50,770 nt of DNA, taken from JBAZTO01 sp041661865 (GTDB lineage: Bacteria; Planctomycetota; Phycisphaerae; SM23-33). Under the pieces are notes generated by a model, which made no database searches, was not told the origin of the DNA, and worked only from the letters and a program-made list of their open reading frames with translations. Below are positions 9,061 through 16,324 of this stretch, piece by piece. Location of the stretch: positions 1 through 50,770 of the forward strand of contig JBAZTO010000029.1 in the NCBI GenBank assembly GCA_041661865.1, in the 5' to 3' direction. A program made the translations under genes and the position numbers. Each line of letters begins with the position of its first letter. Position 1 is the stretch's first letter.

Positions 9061-9867
9061 TCACGCCGACTTCCGCCGCCGCAGGATCGTTAGCCCGCCC
9101 AGGGCCAGCAGGGAAAGAGTGGCGGGCTCGGGGACAACAGTCATGTCGTAGAGGTTCAGGTGCGCCTCGCCCGCTGGGAACCCAGCACTGGTTGCGTCAT
9201 TGACGAAGAAACGCACATACCAGGGATCTGCGAGGTTCAGGATTTCAGTACGTAAGAGATTTCCTGTTCCGGAAGGGCCATCGGGACCATCGTAGAGGCT
9301 TGCGAAACCTGATGGGGCAATCGTCAAAGACCACGTGGATTTTGCCTGAGTGCTGGAATATGCTCCGTACCGGACGGGATCGCCGTGGGAGTTTGTTCCC
9401 CAAAGAAGGTCAGTGGTGCCAGCATCGGGACGCTCATCGATCCAGTGGTTGTTTTCCGGGTCTGCGATGTACCCGTCGGTGATCTGAATGTGGTAGTGAT
9501 TGAAGTGCCAGTCAACCACCTCGGCCTGCCAAGTAAAATTCATCAGATAGGCGTTACCATCGTTGTAGTTGTGTGATGTGCGTACCCAAGCTTCACCGCC
9601 AAAGGTATTACCACTCCCAGGCCCTTGCACCCCAAGTTGGAGCCGACCATCAGGATTTCCCGCAGTATATCCCTCCGTCTGCCATGCCGTCCACGGCCCG
9701 GTGCCTAACATATCACTAGTCCATGTGCCGCGAGCTCCGCCCCCGACGACCCAGTGGCTCGTGTCGAGCGAGTTATCATTGAAACTATCCGAAAAAGAGC
9801 CGCCTGCAAACAAAGGCCCGCTCAGGGCCAAGAGGATCACGATGCAGAAATGTAATTGTGCCTTCAT
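9061..9867 (-). CDS. Secreted protein with PEP-CTERM sorting tail
   Basis: A 268-residue exported protein. Residues 1-22 (MKAQLHFCIVILLALSGPLF) form a signal peptide. The middle is rich in Trp, Gly and Asn and looks like a concanavalin A-like beta-sandwich (SFNDNSLDTSHWVV near 27-40; further strands to 240). The end is a PEP-CTERM signal: VPEPATL, a hydrophobic helix, then RRRKS. Such tails are recognised by exosortase systems that anchor or process surface proteins; no exosortase is in this window. The start at 9867 has AAGGGA upstream, while the 18 further residues of the open frame are not signal-like. It is monocistronic, with a long possibly structured leader and its own terminator. Ligand unknown. 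Confidence 0.85.
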   Translation of the reverse strand: MKAQLHFCIVILLALSGPLFAGGSFSDSFNDNSLDTSHWVVGGGARGTWTSDMLGTGPWTAWQTEGYTAGNPDGRLQLGVQGPGSGNTFGGEAWVRTSHNYNDGNAYLMNFTWQAEVVDWHFNHYHIQITDGYIADPENNHWIDERPDAGTTDLLWGTNSHGDPVRYGAYSSTQAKSTWSLTIAPSGFASLYDGPDGPSGTGNLLRTEILNLADPWYVRFFVNDATSAGFPAGEAHLNLYDMTVVPEPATLSLLALGGLTILRRRKSA

Positions 9868-10062
9868 TGCTTTGTCCCTTTCACAGTCGAAATGCTTGTC
9901 TGCGCGCACTCCAAGCCGCAACGCATGAGTGCGTCTTTCGCAGGAAGAAACGATCTTCCTTCCTTTCGTTGGCTCCGTCCGCAGGTGGCCTGGCCATCAG
10001 GCCCTAGGCAGGCTCAATGCCTCGAAACCCGCAAGGGGAGCGTCTCCTTTTTTGAACGACAC
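9868..10062 (-). other. Possible structured leader of the PEP-CTERM gene
   Basis: Upstream of the start, the minus strand can form GGCCTG-AUGG-CCAGGCC (about 9985-10005), followed by a purine-rich stretch with two AAGGAAG-like motifs. This could be a 5' UTR element, but it fits no riboswitch consensus that I can confirm. No coding frame of quality is present. Confidence 0.3.
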
Positions 10063-10065
10063 CAA

Positions 10066-10156
10066 GTAGGGTGTGCAACTTGTTGCACGCGGGATATTGC
10101 TGTTTCCGCGTGCAGAACCTTGTCCGTCGCGGCCAAGAACCTGCACGCCCTACAAT
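10066..10156. repeat. Inverted repeat element (TAGGGTGTGCA...TGCACGCCCTA)
   Basis: End arms GTAGGGTGTGCA and TGCACGCCCTAC enclose a second pair around GCACGCGG/CCGCGTGC. It belongs to the same style of dispersed palindromes as the CGTGCTGGTAAGCACG modules at about 8957 and 22146. Confidence 0.6.
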
Positions 10157-10218
10157 GACTGCAATGACTGCAGCGTGTCCGTCACGAATTGGCACGCCCC
10201 GAAACTTTGCAAGGTGAA

Positions 10219-10252
10219 GCCTGAAACCCGGCCTTTCGGCCTTTTTTCAGGC
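10219..10252 (+). terminator. Hairpin with T tract, terminator-like
   Basis: GGCC-TTTC-GGCC (10230-10241) is followed by six T (10242-10247), and an outer pair GCCTGAAA/TTTTCAGGC surrounds it. No plus-strand gene precedes it, so it may terminate an unrecognised transcript or belong to a repeat. Confidence 0.45.
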
Positions 10253-10347
10253 AGGTTGGAGTGAGCGGTCCGTTCCTGCCCCGTGCAGCGCGGCTCGACC
10301 CCTCCCAGGGAGAGCCACCGAACATATGCGGCAATGATACTCTACCG

Positions 10348-10370
10348 CCCCCCCCCCCCCCCCCCCCCCC
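10348..10370. repeat. Homopolymer of 23 C
   Basis: An uninterrupted run of 23 C lies in a 700-bp gene-free stretch. The exact length is likely to be uncertain in any assembly. It is not inside a gene, so classic translational phase variation does not apply. Confidence 0.9.
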
Positions 10371-10476
10371 GTCTGTCAAGGACAAAATGCTTTTTGTGCA
10401 TTTATTTTTATGAGGACAACAGCATCGTAAACCACTCTTTATTTCCTCCGCTTCACGCCCCTTGCGAACGACAAGA

Positions 10477-10528
10477 CCCGCTCGCTTCGCGCTCGCACAC
10501 CGACAAACCCCGCTCGCTTCGCGCTCGC
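10477..10528. repeat. Two copies of CGCTCGCTTCGCGCTCGC
   Basis: Identical 18-mers at 10479-10496 and 10511-10528. They are inverted relatives of the GCGCGAAGCGAGCGGG copies near 8279 and 8356. The rest of 9868-10572 contains no gene that I can support. Confidence 0.7.
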
Positions 10529-10572
10529 GGCTAGTAAAACCTCCGGTCCCTGTTCCCTTCTTCTGGTTCCGC

Positions 10573-11511
10573 TCAGATGACCTGACGCTCCATGAGTTGG
10601 AGCACTTCGGCGAGGGTGGGCATGGCCGGCTGGGCGCCGAACTTGGTGCAGGCCAGGGCGCCGGCGGCGTTGGCGAACTTGGCCGCCGGGTGGATCTTCT
10701 CCCCGCGGGCCAGGGAAACGGCCAGGGCGGCGGCGAAGGCGTCCCCGGCGGCTGTGGTGTCCGCCACGGGCACCTTGTAGGGCGGCACGGTGTAGACGTG
10801 CTCGTCGGCGGTGACCACGACGCAGCCGCGTGGCCCCAGCGTCAGGACGGCGGTGCTGGCACCGCGGGCGATGAGGTCGGAGGCCACCGATTTGGCGCCG
10901 CGCTCCTCGCTGACCGACTGGCCGGTGAGGGATTCAGCCTCGGTGGCGTTGGGGCAGATCACATCGACCTTGCACAAGGCCTCGGGCAGGCACTTTGGGG
11001 CCGGGGCCGGGTCGAGGATGACCTTGCAGCCATGCCGCCTGGCCATGTCGAGGGCGGCCCGGACCGTCGGGAGCGGCAGTTCCAGTTGCAGCAGCACGAA
11101 GTAGGCGCCCTCGAAAAGTTCCTCGCGCGAGAAGATGTCGTCGGGCGTGAGTTGGAGATTGGCCCCGCCGGCTATGACGATGGAGTTCTCGCCGGTGGAG
11201 TCCACCATCACGATGGCCACCCCCGTGGGGAAGCCGCTGGTCACGGCAATGCCCGAGCAGTCGATGCCCTCGGCCTGGAGCGTCTCGACGAGTTGGCCGC
11301 CGAAGGCGTCCTGGCCCACCCGCCCGATGAACCGGCAGGCTGCGCCCAGCCGAGCGACGGCAACGCCCTGGTTGGCGCCCTTGCCGCCGGGGGAGCAGGC
11401 AAAGCTGCTGCCCTGCACCGTCTGGCCGGGGGCGGGCAGGCGCGGGCAACGCACCACCATGTCCATGTTGATCGACCCGACCACGAGGATCGCCGGCTTG
11501 CTCTCTGGCAT
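10573..11511 (-). CDS. rbsK: Ribokinase (PfkB-family sugar kinase)
   Basis: Ribokinase phosphorylates D-ribose to ribose-5-phosphate with ATP and feeds it to the pentose phosphate and nucleotide pathways. The 312-residue protein has normal length and both PfkB signatures: GGKGANQGVAVARLG from 42, preceded by the ribokinase-type VGSINMDMV, and DTTAAGDAFAAAL from 251, with the catalytic-base Asp at 257. The start at 11511 has AGGGAG about 6 bases upstream. No ribose transporter or rbsD is next to it, so ribose may come from nucleoside salvage. Other pentose substrates cannot be excluded, but the motif set is that of ribokinase. Confidence 0.88.
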   Translation of the reverse strand: MPESKPAILVVGSINMDMVVRCPRLPAPGQTVQGSSFACSPGGKGANQGVAVARLGAACRFIGRVGQDAFGGQLVETLQAEGIDCSGIAVTSGFPTGVAIVMVDSTGENSIVIAGGANLQLTPDDIFSREELFEGAYFVLLQLELPLPTVRAALDMARRHGCKVILDPAPAPKCLPEALCKVDVICPNATEAESLTGQSVSEERGAKSVASDLIARGASTAVLTLGPRGCVVVTADEHVYTVPPYKVPVADTTAAGDAFAAALAVSLARGEKIHPAAKFANAAGALACTKFGAQPAMPTLAEVLQLMERQVI

Positions 11512-11673
11512 GTTCGCTCCCTGACTCTTGGGGCCGGACCGGTTTGGGCTGACCTGACGTCGCCTCTGGCAAAAGTATAGCAGTCGCCGCGACTGCGTAT
11601 GGACTCAAGCTGTCGCATCAATCAGCGGACAGTCCCGCGTTGTTTGACAGTTCGTCGCCGGCCACCCACCATA

Positions 11674-11946
11674 TCAGGGGTAGGGGAGCAAGGGAGCCCC
11701 CAGGAACAAAGCGACAACGCCCAGAAGCAAAGCGAGAATACTAAGCGCCAAACCACATACTCCTGAACGGCCTCTGCCCACGACACCCAGCACCAATCCG
11801 GTCAGAGCGAAGGGAGTCGAACAGCACAGAGCCCAGCTAAGCCCGAGAGCAACGATTCCGAAGACTATACTAAGAGCACCAATCAAGCGGCGTTTGCTGC
11901 TAGGGGAAGCGCCAACCGGATGGGGATCTGTCGATGACAGCGCCAT
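11674..11946 (-). CDS. Small membrane protein, DUF4190-like hairpin
   Basis: A 90-residue protein with two strongly hydrophobic segments (LSIVFGIVALGLSWALCC at about 25-42 and LALSILALLLGVVALFLG at about 66-83), and a possible third around FALTGLVLGVVG between them. GGAG lies 6 bases before the ATG, a better ribosome site than most genes here have. It follows purM by 15 bp on the same strand and is probably the last gene of that transcript. Small proteins with this pattern often carry a DUF4190-type fold, but I cannot confirm the family. Confidence 0.65.
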   Translation of the reverse strand: MALSSTDPHPVGASPSSKRRLIGALSIVFGIVALGLSWALCCSTPFALTGLVLGVVGRGRSGVCGLALSILALLLGVVALFLGAPLLPYP

Positions 11947-11961
11947 CTTCTTCTCCGTATA

Positions 11962-13041
11962 TTACGCCCACTGCAACTCGCCGTCGCCCTTGCGGATCTT
12001 GCCCAGCACCCAGCAGCGTTCGCCGCCGCGGCGGAGGGTGTTCATGATCGAGGCGGCGAAGGCCGGCGCGACGACCATGACAAAGCCCACGCCCATGTTG
12101 AAGACCCGCATCATCTCGAGGTCGTCGACGGGGCCCTTGGCCGCGATGAGCTTGAAGATCGGGGGGATCGGCCAACTGTCGCGCTTGACCCGCACGGTCA
12201 GCCCCTTGGGCAGGACGCGCGGAAGATTGCCCGGCAGGCCGCCGCCGGTGATGTGCGACATGGCCTTGACCACGTGCTTGACGCGATATTTCTGTAGCAC
12301 CTCCAGCACCGGGCGGACGTAAATCCGCGTCGGGCGGAGCATCTCGTCGCCCACGCTGGCGCCTTCCAGTTCCGGCGGGCGGTCGTGGACGTCGAAACCG
12401 GCCTTGTCCAGCAGCACCCGCCGCGCCAAGCCATAACCGTTGGAGTGCAGGCCGTCGCTGGCCAGGGCGATGACCGTGTCGCCGGCCTCCACGTTGCTGC
12501 CGTTGATGATCTTCTTGCGCTCGACCACGCCGACGGCAAAGCCGGCCAGGTCGTAGTCGTCCCCGCGATAGATGTCGGGCATCTCGGCCGTCTCGCCGCC
12601 CAGCAGCGCGCAGGAGGACTGCACGCAACCATCGCTGACGCCCTTGAGGATCTCGGCCATCCGCCCGGGGGCCAGCTTGCCCGTGCCGATGTAGTCCAGG
12701 AAGAACAGCGGCTCGGCCCCGCAGCAGATCAGGTCGTTGACGTTCATCGCCACCAGGTCGATCCCGACGGTGTCGAACCGCCCGACGGCCTGCGAGACCA
12801 GCAGCTTGGTGCCCACTCCGTCGGTGCAGGCGACCATGACGGGCTCCTTGTAGTTGCGCTTGAAGAGTTTCTCGTTGTAGTCCAGTCGGAAAAGCCCCGC
12901 AAAGCCGCCGTACGGCCCCATCACACGCGGCGTGTGGGTCCGCTCCACCAGGGGGCGAATGAGGTCCACCATCTCGTCGCCGGCCTCGATATCGACTCCG
13001 GCTTCTTTGTAGGTCATGGACTTGCGCGGGCTATCGTTCAT
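11962..13041 (-). CDS. purM: Phosphoribosylformylglycinamidine cyclo-ligase (AIR synthetase)
   Basis: PurM closes the imidazole ring, converting FGAM plus ATP into AIR in de novo purine synthesis. The 359-residue product shows family landmarks: TYKEAGVDIEAGDEMVDLI at the N-terminus, VACTDGVGTKLLVSQAVGRF, DLVAMNVNDLICCGAEPLFF, LLGGETAEMPDIY, ALASDGLHSNGYGLARRVL and SHITGGGLPGNLPRVLP. The start at 13041 (MNDSPRK) removes 26 non-homologous upstream residues; MTYKEAG at 13017 is an alternative. No other pur gene is adjacent. The gene is cytosolic, minus strand, and followed by a small membrane protein. Confidence 0.96.
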   Translation of the reverse strand: MNDSPRKSMTYKEAGVDIEAGDEMVDLIRPLVERTHTPRVMGPYGGFAGLFRLDYNEKLFKRNYKEPVMVACTDGVGTKLLVSQAVGRFDTVGIDLVAMNVNDLICCGAEPLFFLDYIGTGKLAPGRMAEILKGVSDGCVQSSCALLGGETAEMPDIYRGDDYDLAGFAVGVVERKKIINGSNVEAGDTVIALASDGLHSNGYGLARRVLLDKAGFDVHDRPPELEGASVGDEMLRPTRIYVRPVLEVLQKYRVKHVVKAMSHITGGGLPGNLPRVLPKGLTVRVKRDSWPIPPIFKLIAAKGPVDDLEMMRVFNMGVGFVMVVAPAFAASIMNTLRRGGERCWVLGKIRKGDGELQWA

Positions 13042-13125
13042 GGCGACTAGTTTAGCGATCGGCCCGGGCAATGCAACGGGGGAATCGCGGGCTGCGAGTT
13101 GCCAACGGCGAACATACAACAGCCG

Positions 13126-13249
13126 TCACGAAGATCACAAAGCACACAAAGACCACGGAAAAGGCGCACCAGAGACACCTTTCTTGTTCTTCTTGCGAGG
13201 AACCTCTTCCTTCGTGGCCTCAGGGGTCTTTGTGACTTGTTGTCGTGAT
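13126..13249. repeat. Imperfect inverted repeat between cbiO and purM
   Basis: TCACGAAGATCACAAAGCAC... (from 13126) pairs imperfectly with GGTCTTTGTGAC...TCGTGA (13224-13248). The A/T-rich, CACAAAG-type arms differ from the neighbouring coding DNA. This is a dispersed-repeat style element with no gene. Confidence 0.5.
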
Positions 13250-13250
13250 C

Positions 13251-13973
13251 TCAGGCCAGGCCGTGGCGGGCGAGCAGCGGGCGGTCGGCGAGGATCCTCC
13301 CGGTTGGCCCGTCGGCGACGATGTGGCCGCGATCCAGCACGATGATGCGGTTGCAAAGGTGTTCGACCAGGTCCAGGTCGTGCGTGGCCAGCAGCAGGGC
13401 CTCGCCTCTTGCGGCGAGGGTCTCCATCAGACGCTGGCGCGAGCGGAAGTCCAGGTTGGCCGCCGGCTCGTCCAGCAGCAGGAGCTTGACGCTCATGGAG
13501 AGGATGGTTGCCAGGGCGGCCAGTCGCCGTTGCCCGCCGGAGAGGTGGTGGGCGGCGCGCGCCTCCATGCCCGCAAGTCCCACCGCGGCGATGGCGGCAG
13601 CGGCCTGGGCCTGGGCCTGGTCGGCCGAGAGGCGCTGGTTGAGGGGCCCGAAGGCCACATCGTCCAGGAGCGTGGGCATGAAGAGCTGGTCGTCGGCATT
13701 CTGGAAGGTCATGCCGCACCGGCCGCGGGCGGCGGCCTGGGTCGAGCGCGACAGTTCGATCCCGTCGACGATAATCCGCCCGTGGTAGTGTACGGCGTTC
13801 ATGGCGGCCAGCAGCAGGGTAGTCTTGCCCGCGCCGTTGGGGCCGATGATCGCGGCCCGTTGGCCGGGCCTGATGGCCAGACTCACGCCCGCCAGTGCCT
13901 CCGTGCCATCGTGGTAATGCACCGAGAGGTCATGGATCTCCAGAACATTGCCCGTGCCATTTACCGGCGCCAC
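13251..13973 (-). CDS. cbiO: ECF transporter ATP-binding protein (CbiO type)
   Basis: The ATPase of an energy-coupling-factor importer, 240 residues. Walker A is GPNGAGKTT (44-52), the Q-loop is in TFQNADDQLFMPT, the signature is LSGGQRRLAALATILSM, Walker B is LLLLDEPAANLDF, and the H-loop is LATHDLDL. The NADDQLF context is typical of CbiO/EcfA. The start is GTG at 13973, chosen because GGAGG lies 7 bases upstream; the open frame continues upstream without homology. It follows the T component (cbiQ) by about 60 bp on the same strand. A substrate-binding component (cbiM or another S protein) is not in the window, so cobalt or nickel as substrate is inferred from the CbiO/CbiQ resemblance only. 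Confidence 0.9.
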   Translation of the reverse strand: MAPVNGTGNVLEIHDLSVHYHDGTEALAGVSLAIRPGQRAAIIGPNGAGKTTLLLAAMNAVHYHGRIIVDGIELSRSTQAAARGRCGMTFQNADDQLFMPTLLDDVAFGPLNQRLSADQAQAQAAAAIAAVGLAGMEARAAHHLSGGQRRLAALATILSMSVKLLLLDEPAANLDFRSRQRLMETLAARGEALLLATHDLDLVEHLCNRIIVLDRGHIVADGPTGRILADRPLLARHGLA

Positions 13974-14032
13974 GAGGCATCCTCCTTCACTTGGGGCTCT
14001 TGCTCGCTCGCCCGCGGATTCCTGGCCATCGA

Positions 14033-14815
14033 TCAAAGCCCTCCCATCATGGCCGGGTAGACCCACCGGCAGAAAACCAGGTACGCCGCCGCGCCGGCGA
14101 GGAAGGCCGCGTCGCCGGCATGGAATCGCAGGCGGCTGAGGCTGGGCGGCAGGCCCTGATAGCCGCGGGCCAGCATGGCCGTGTAGACGCGCTCGCTGCG
14201 TTCCAGCGTGCGAAGGAACAGGGCGGCGATGATTCCGCCGGCGGCGGCGAGTCTCCTGCCGGCCGGGGCGGCCGCGGCGCCGCGGAAATCCCGCGCCTGG
14301 CGCAGTCTTCCCGCTTCTTCGATCAAGACGAACACGTAACGGTAGAGCATGGCCAGTTGTGCCACCAGCAGCGCCGGGACGCCCAGACGCCGCAGGGCCT
14401 CCAGCAGCAGGGCAAAGGGCGTGGTCGCCATCATCGCCGTTAGGGCCAGCACGCCCAGGCAGAACTTGACGGCCACGTCGGCGGCCGTCAGCCAACCGCC
14501 GGAGATCGTGAAGGTCCAGGCTCCGAGGGCCGCCGCCTGGCGAGTATGGTCATACAGCGGCGACAGCAGGCAGAGCATGGCGATGAAGGGGCTGAGGATC
14601 AGCACGCGGCGGAGGGCGAAGGTGACGGGGATACGAGCGAACCAGAGCATCACCAGCGGCCCGGCGGCCAGGGGCAGCAGGACGGTGACGGCGTAGCGGT
14701 CGAAGCTGATGAGCACCAGCGAGTAGGCCAGCACCGCCAGCAGCTTGGCCCTGGCGTCGAGGCGATGGAGGGCCGAGTCGCCGTGAGCGAAATGATCGAG
14801 GTGGTAATGGTGCAA
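14033..14815 (-). CDS. cbiQ: ECF transporter transmembrane T component (CbiQ type)
   Basis: The coupling membrane subunit, 260 residues with several hydrophobic helices (LLAVLAYSLVLISFD, AVTVLLPLAAGPLVMLWF, VLILSPFIAMLCLLSPLY and others). The two cytoplasmic Ala-Arg coupling motifs of EcfT proteins appear as ARDFRG (near 170) and MLARGYQG (near 208); these contact the ATPases. The N-terminal LDARAKLLAVLAYSL is typical. No ATG is available near the homology start. A TTG at 14815 (just before HHYHLDHF) is the likely initiator, with GGAGG about 13 bases upstream. The gene precedes cbiO, and together they form an incomplete ECF module. Confidence 0.85.
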   Translation of the reverse strand: MHHYHLDHFAHGDSALHRLDARAKLLAVLAYSLVLISFDRYAVTVLLPLAAGPLVMLWFARIPVTFALRRVLILSPFIAMLCLLSPLYDHTRQAAALGAWTFTISGGWLTAADVAVKFCLGVLALTAMMATTPFALLLEALRRLGVPALLVAQLAMLYRYVFVLIEEAGRLRQARDFRGAAAAPAGRRLAAAGGIIAALFLRTLERSERVYTAMLARGYQGLPPSLSRLRFHAGDAAFLAGAAAYLVFCRWVYPAMMGGL

Positions 14816-14987
14816 GGCTAGGCTCGGGCCTCCGTCGTTACCGGTCTTCTGGCAGTCGGCTCTCGCGCCGACGCTCCAAGCGGCGGCACGCAATTCTAGC
14901 GAGGCCGCGGCGCCAAGAGTAATATATTTCAGACAGTTCGTAATATCGTTGCCGGCGGGTGGATTGACCGGTGGAGCGGATAGGCTC

Positions 14988-16214
14988 TTACTTCGAGGAG
15001 GCGGAGGGGGTCTTGTGGCTGGACTGGGCGGCCTTCTTGGCGGGCTTGGCCGCGTTGGGGTCGCTCGGCGCCGCGGCGGACCTGGCCGCGGGATGCCGGG
15101 GCTGATCCGGCTCGGCTTCATCGGCGGCCGGCGGCGGTTCGGCGGCTTCGCTCTCGACTGCGGGGGCGGCACTGCCGATGCCCAGCACAAACCGCTGGCC
15201 GGCAAGCTCCATTTCGACGGAGTAATCATTGATGGCGATGATCTTGGCGTTGTTGACCACCCCGCCGACGGGCACGAAGGTGCTGTTGATGTTGGCGAGC
15301 AAGCCGTCGGGCGCATGAACCACGCCGCGCAGACTCAAACCGCCTGGCGGTTCGCGATAGGTCACCTGTCCGGTCTTGTCCGCCGTGACCGGCTTGGTGG
15401 CGGTCGACGGCGCGATGGTCGCCAGGAGTTCCTTGCCGCCCTTGCCGGACGACGAATCCTCGGCGAAGGTTCCCGGCGCGTCGGAATTGTCGACAGGCCC
15501 CAGGACTTCCCACACCTTGGGCAGGTCGGCGGTTTTGCCCTTTCCCTCGCGTAAGACGGCTAGGTCTGACCGTTCCTTGGCGGCCTGGCGAGCCTTGTCC
15601 AGCGGCGCTGTGTCGGGGATCACCACGGCAGGTTCGGCCGAGGCGGCCCGGGGCGTGTTGCCCGTGCCCCAGGACAGCAGTGCCACTAGGCAGAGCACCA
15701 GGCCGGCCGAGCCACCCAGGATCATTAGTCCGTTGCGGCCTTTCCGCAGCGGCTCCGGTAGCAATTGGCCGATGGCGGCGGCGCGTTCGAGGCACTGCTG
15801 GGCAAGTGAACTGGCGGCAGAGGCGAACTTCTGACCGAAGGACGCCTTGACGACCTGGGTTTGCGCCAGGTGCTGGTCCCAATTGAAGTCCTGCCAGGGT
15901 GAGATCGGCTCGGGGGCCGTGACCGTCGGCTGCTCGGACACAGCCAGGGCGGCAACGTCAGCGAGCAGGGCGGGAGCGGCCACTGCCGGGGCCGCGAGGG
16001 TCGGACGCACCAATGGCAACTGTAGAATCGAGTTGTCCGACAGCACCGAATCGCTCAGGACACCGGCCGGCTGTCCGCCGCCGTCGGCGGTGATGCCAAG
16101 CCGGTCCACGCCGTATTCGACGTCCTTCCTGGACGTCGCGGCGGTCGTCTCGGGTCGCTTGGTCGGGGCAGCATCCAGACGCCCGGCCACCAGGTTAGGC
16201 TTCTTTGACTTCAT
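14988..16214 (-). CDS. Single-pass membrane protein with GspC/PilP-like C-terminal domain
   Basis: A 408-residue protein. The N-terminal half is a low-complexity Ala/Pro/Val-rich cytoplasmic segment. A single helix LMILGGSAGLVLCLVALLSW lies around 185-205. The outer part holds a compact beta domain (about 300-365: GVVHAPDGLLANINSTFVPV, then VEMELAGQRFVLGIG) and ends in a Pro/Ala/Lys-rich tail. The beta domain resembles the periplasmic domains of GspC or PilP that set periodic contacts in secretion and pilus machines; this is a pattern resemblance, not a proven family. The start at 16214 (MKSKKPN) is preferred over 13 extra residues. It lies 110 bp downstream of the ParA gene and is probably in its operon. 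Confidence 0.65.
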   Translation of the reverse strand: MKSKKPNLVAGRLDAAPTKRPETTAATSRKDVEYGVDRLGITADGGGQPAGVLSDSVLSDNSILQLPLVRPTLAAPAVAAPALLADVAALAVSEQPTVTAPEPISPWQDFNWDQHLAQTQVVKASFGQKFASAASSLAQQCLERAAAIGQLLPEPLRKGRNGLMILGGSAGLVLCLVALLSWGTGNTPRAASAEPAVVIPDTAPLDKARQAAKERSDLAVLREGKGKTADLPKVWEVLGPVDNSDAPGTFAEDSSSGKGGKELLATIAPSTATKPVTADKTGQVTYREPPGGLSLRGVVHAPDGLLANINSTFVPVGGVVNNAKIIAINDYSVEMELAGQRFVLGIGSAAPAVESEAAEPPPAADEAEPDQPRHPAARSAAAPSDPNAAKPAKKAAQSSHKTPSASSK

Positions 16215-16324
16215 ACGCGAACTTCGATCCGCCCGCCCAGGGCTTGCTGACAAGCGATGGCGCGGGCTGGCCTCTGGTTCTCATGGGATAGATCGGCACG
16301 GTGTCCGGCCGACTGAGCCAAGAA

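Noticed and set aside
8478..9203. 241-codon plus-strand frame in the repeat region
   Set aside because: Made of translated palindromes and continues into the antisense of the PEP-CTERM gene; no protein features.
9868..10062. c-di-GMP (GEMM) riboswitch upstream of the PEP-CTERM gene
   Set aside because: The conserved GEMM core could not be matched; only a generic hairpin is visible.
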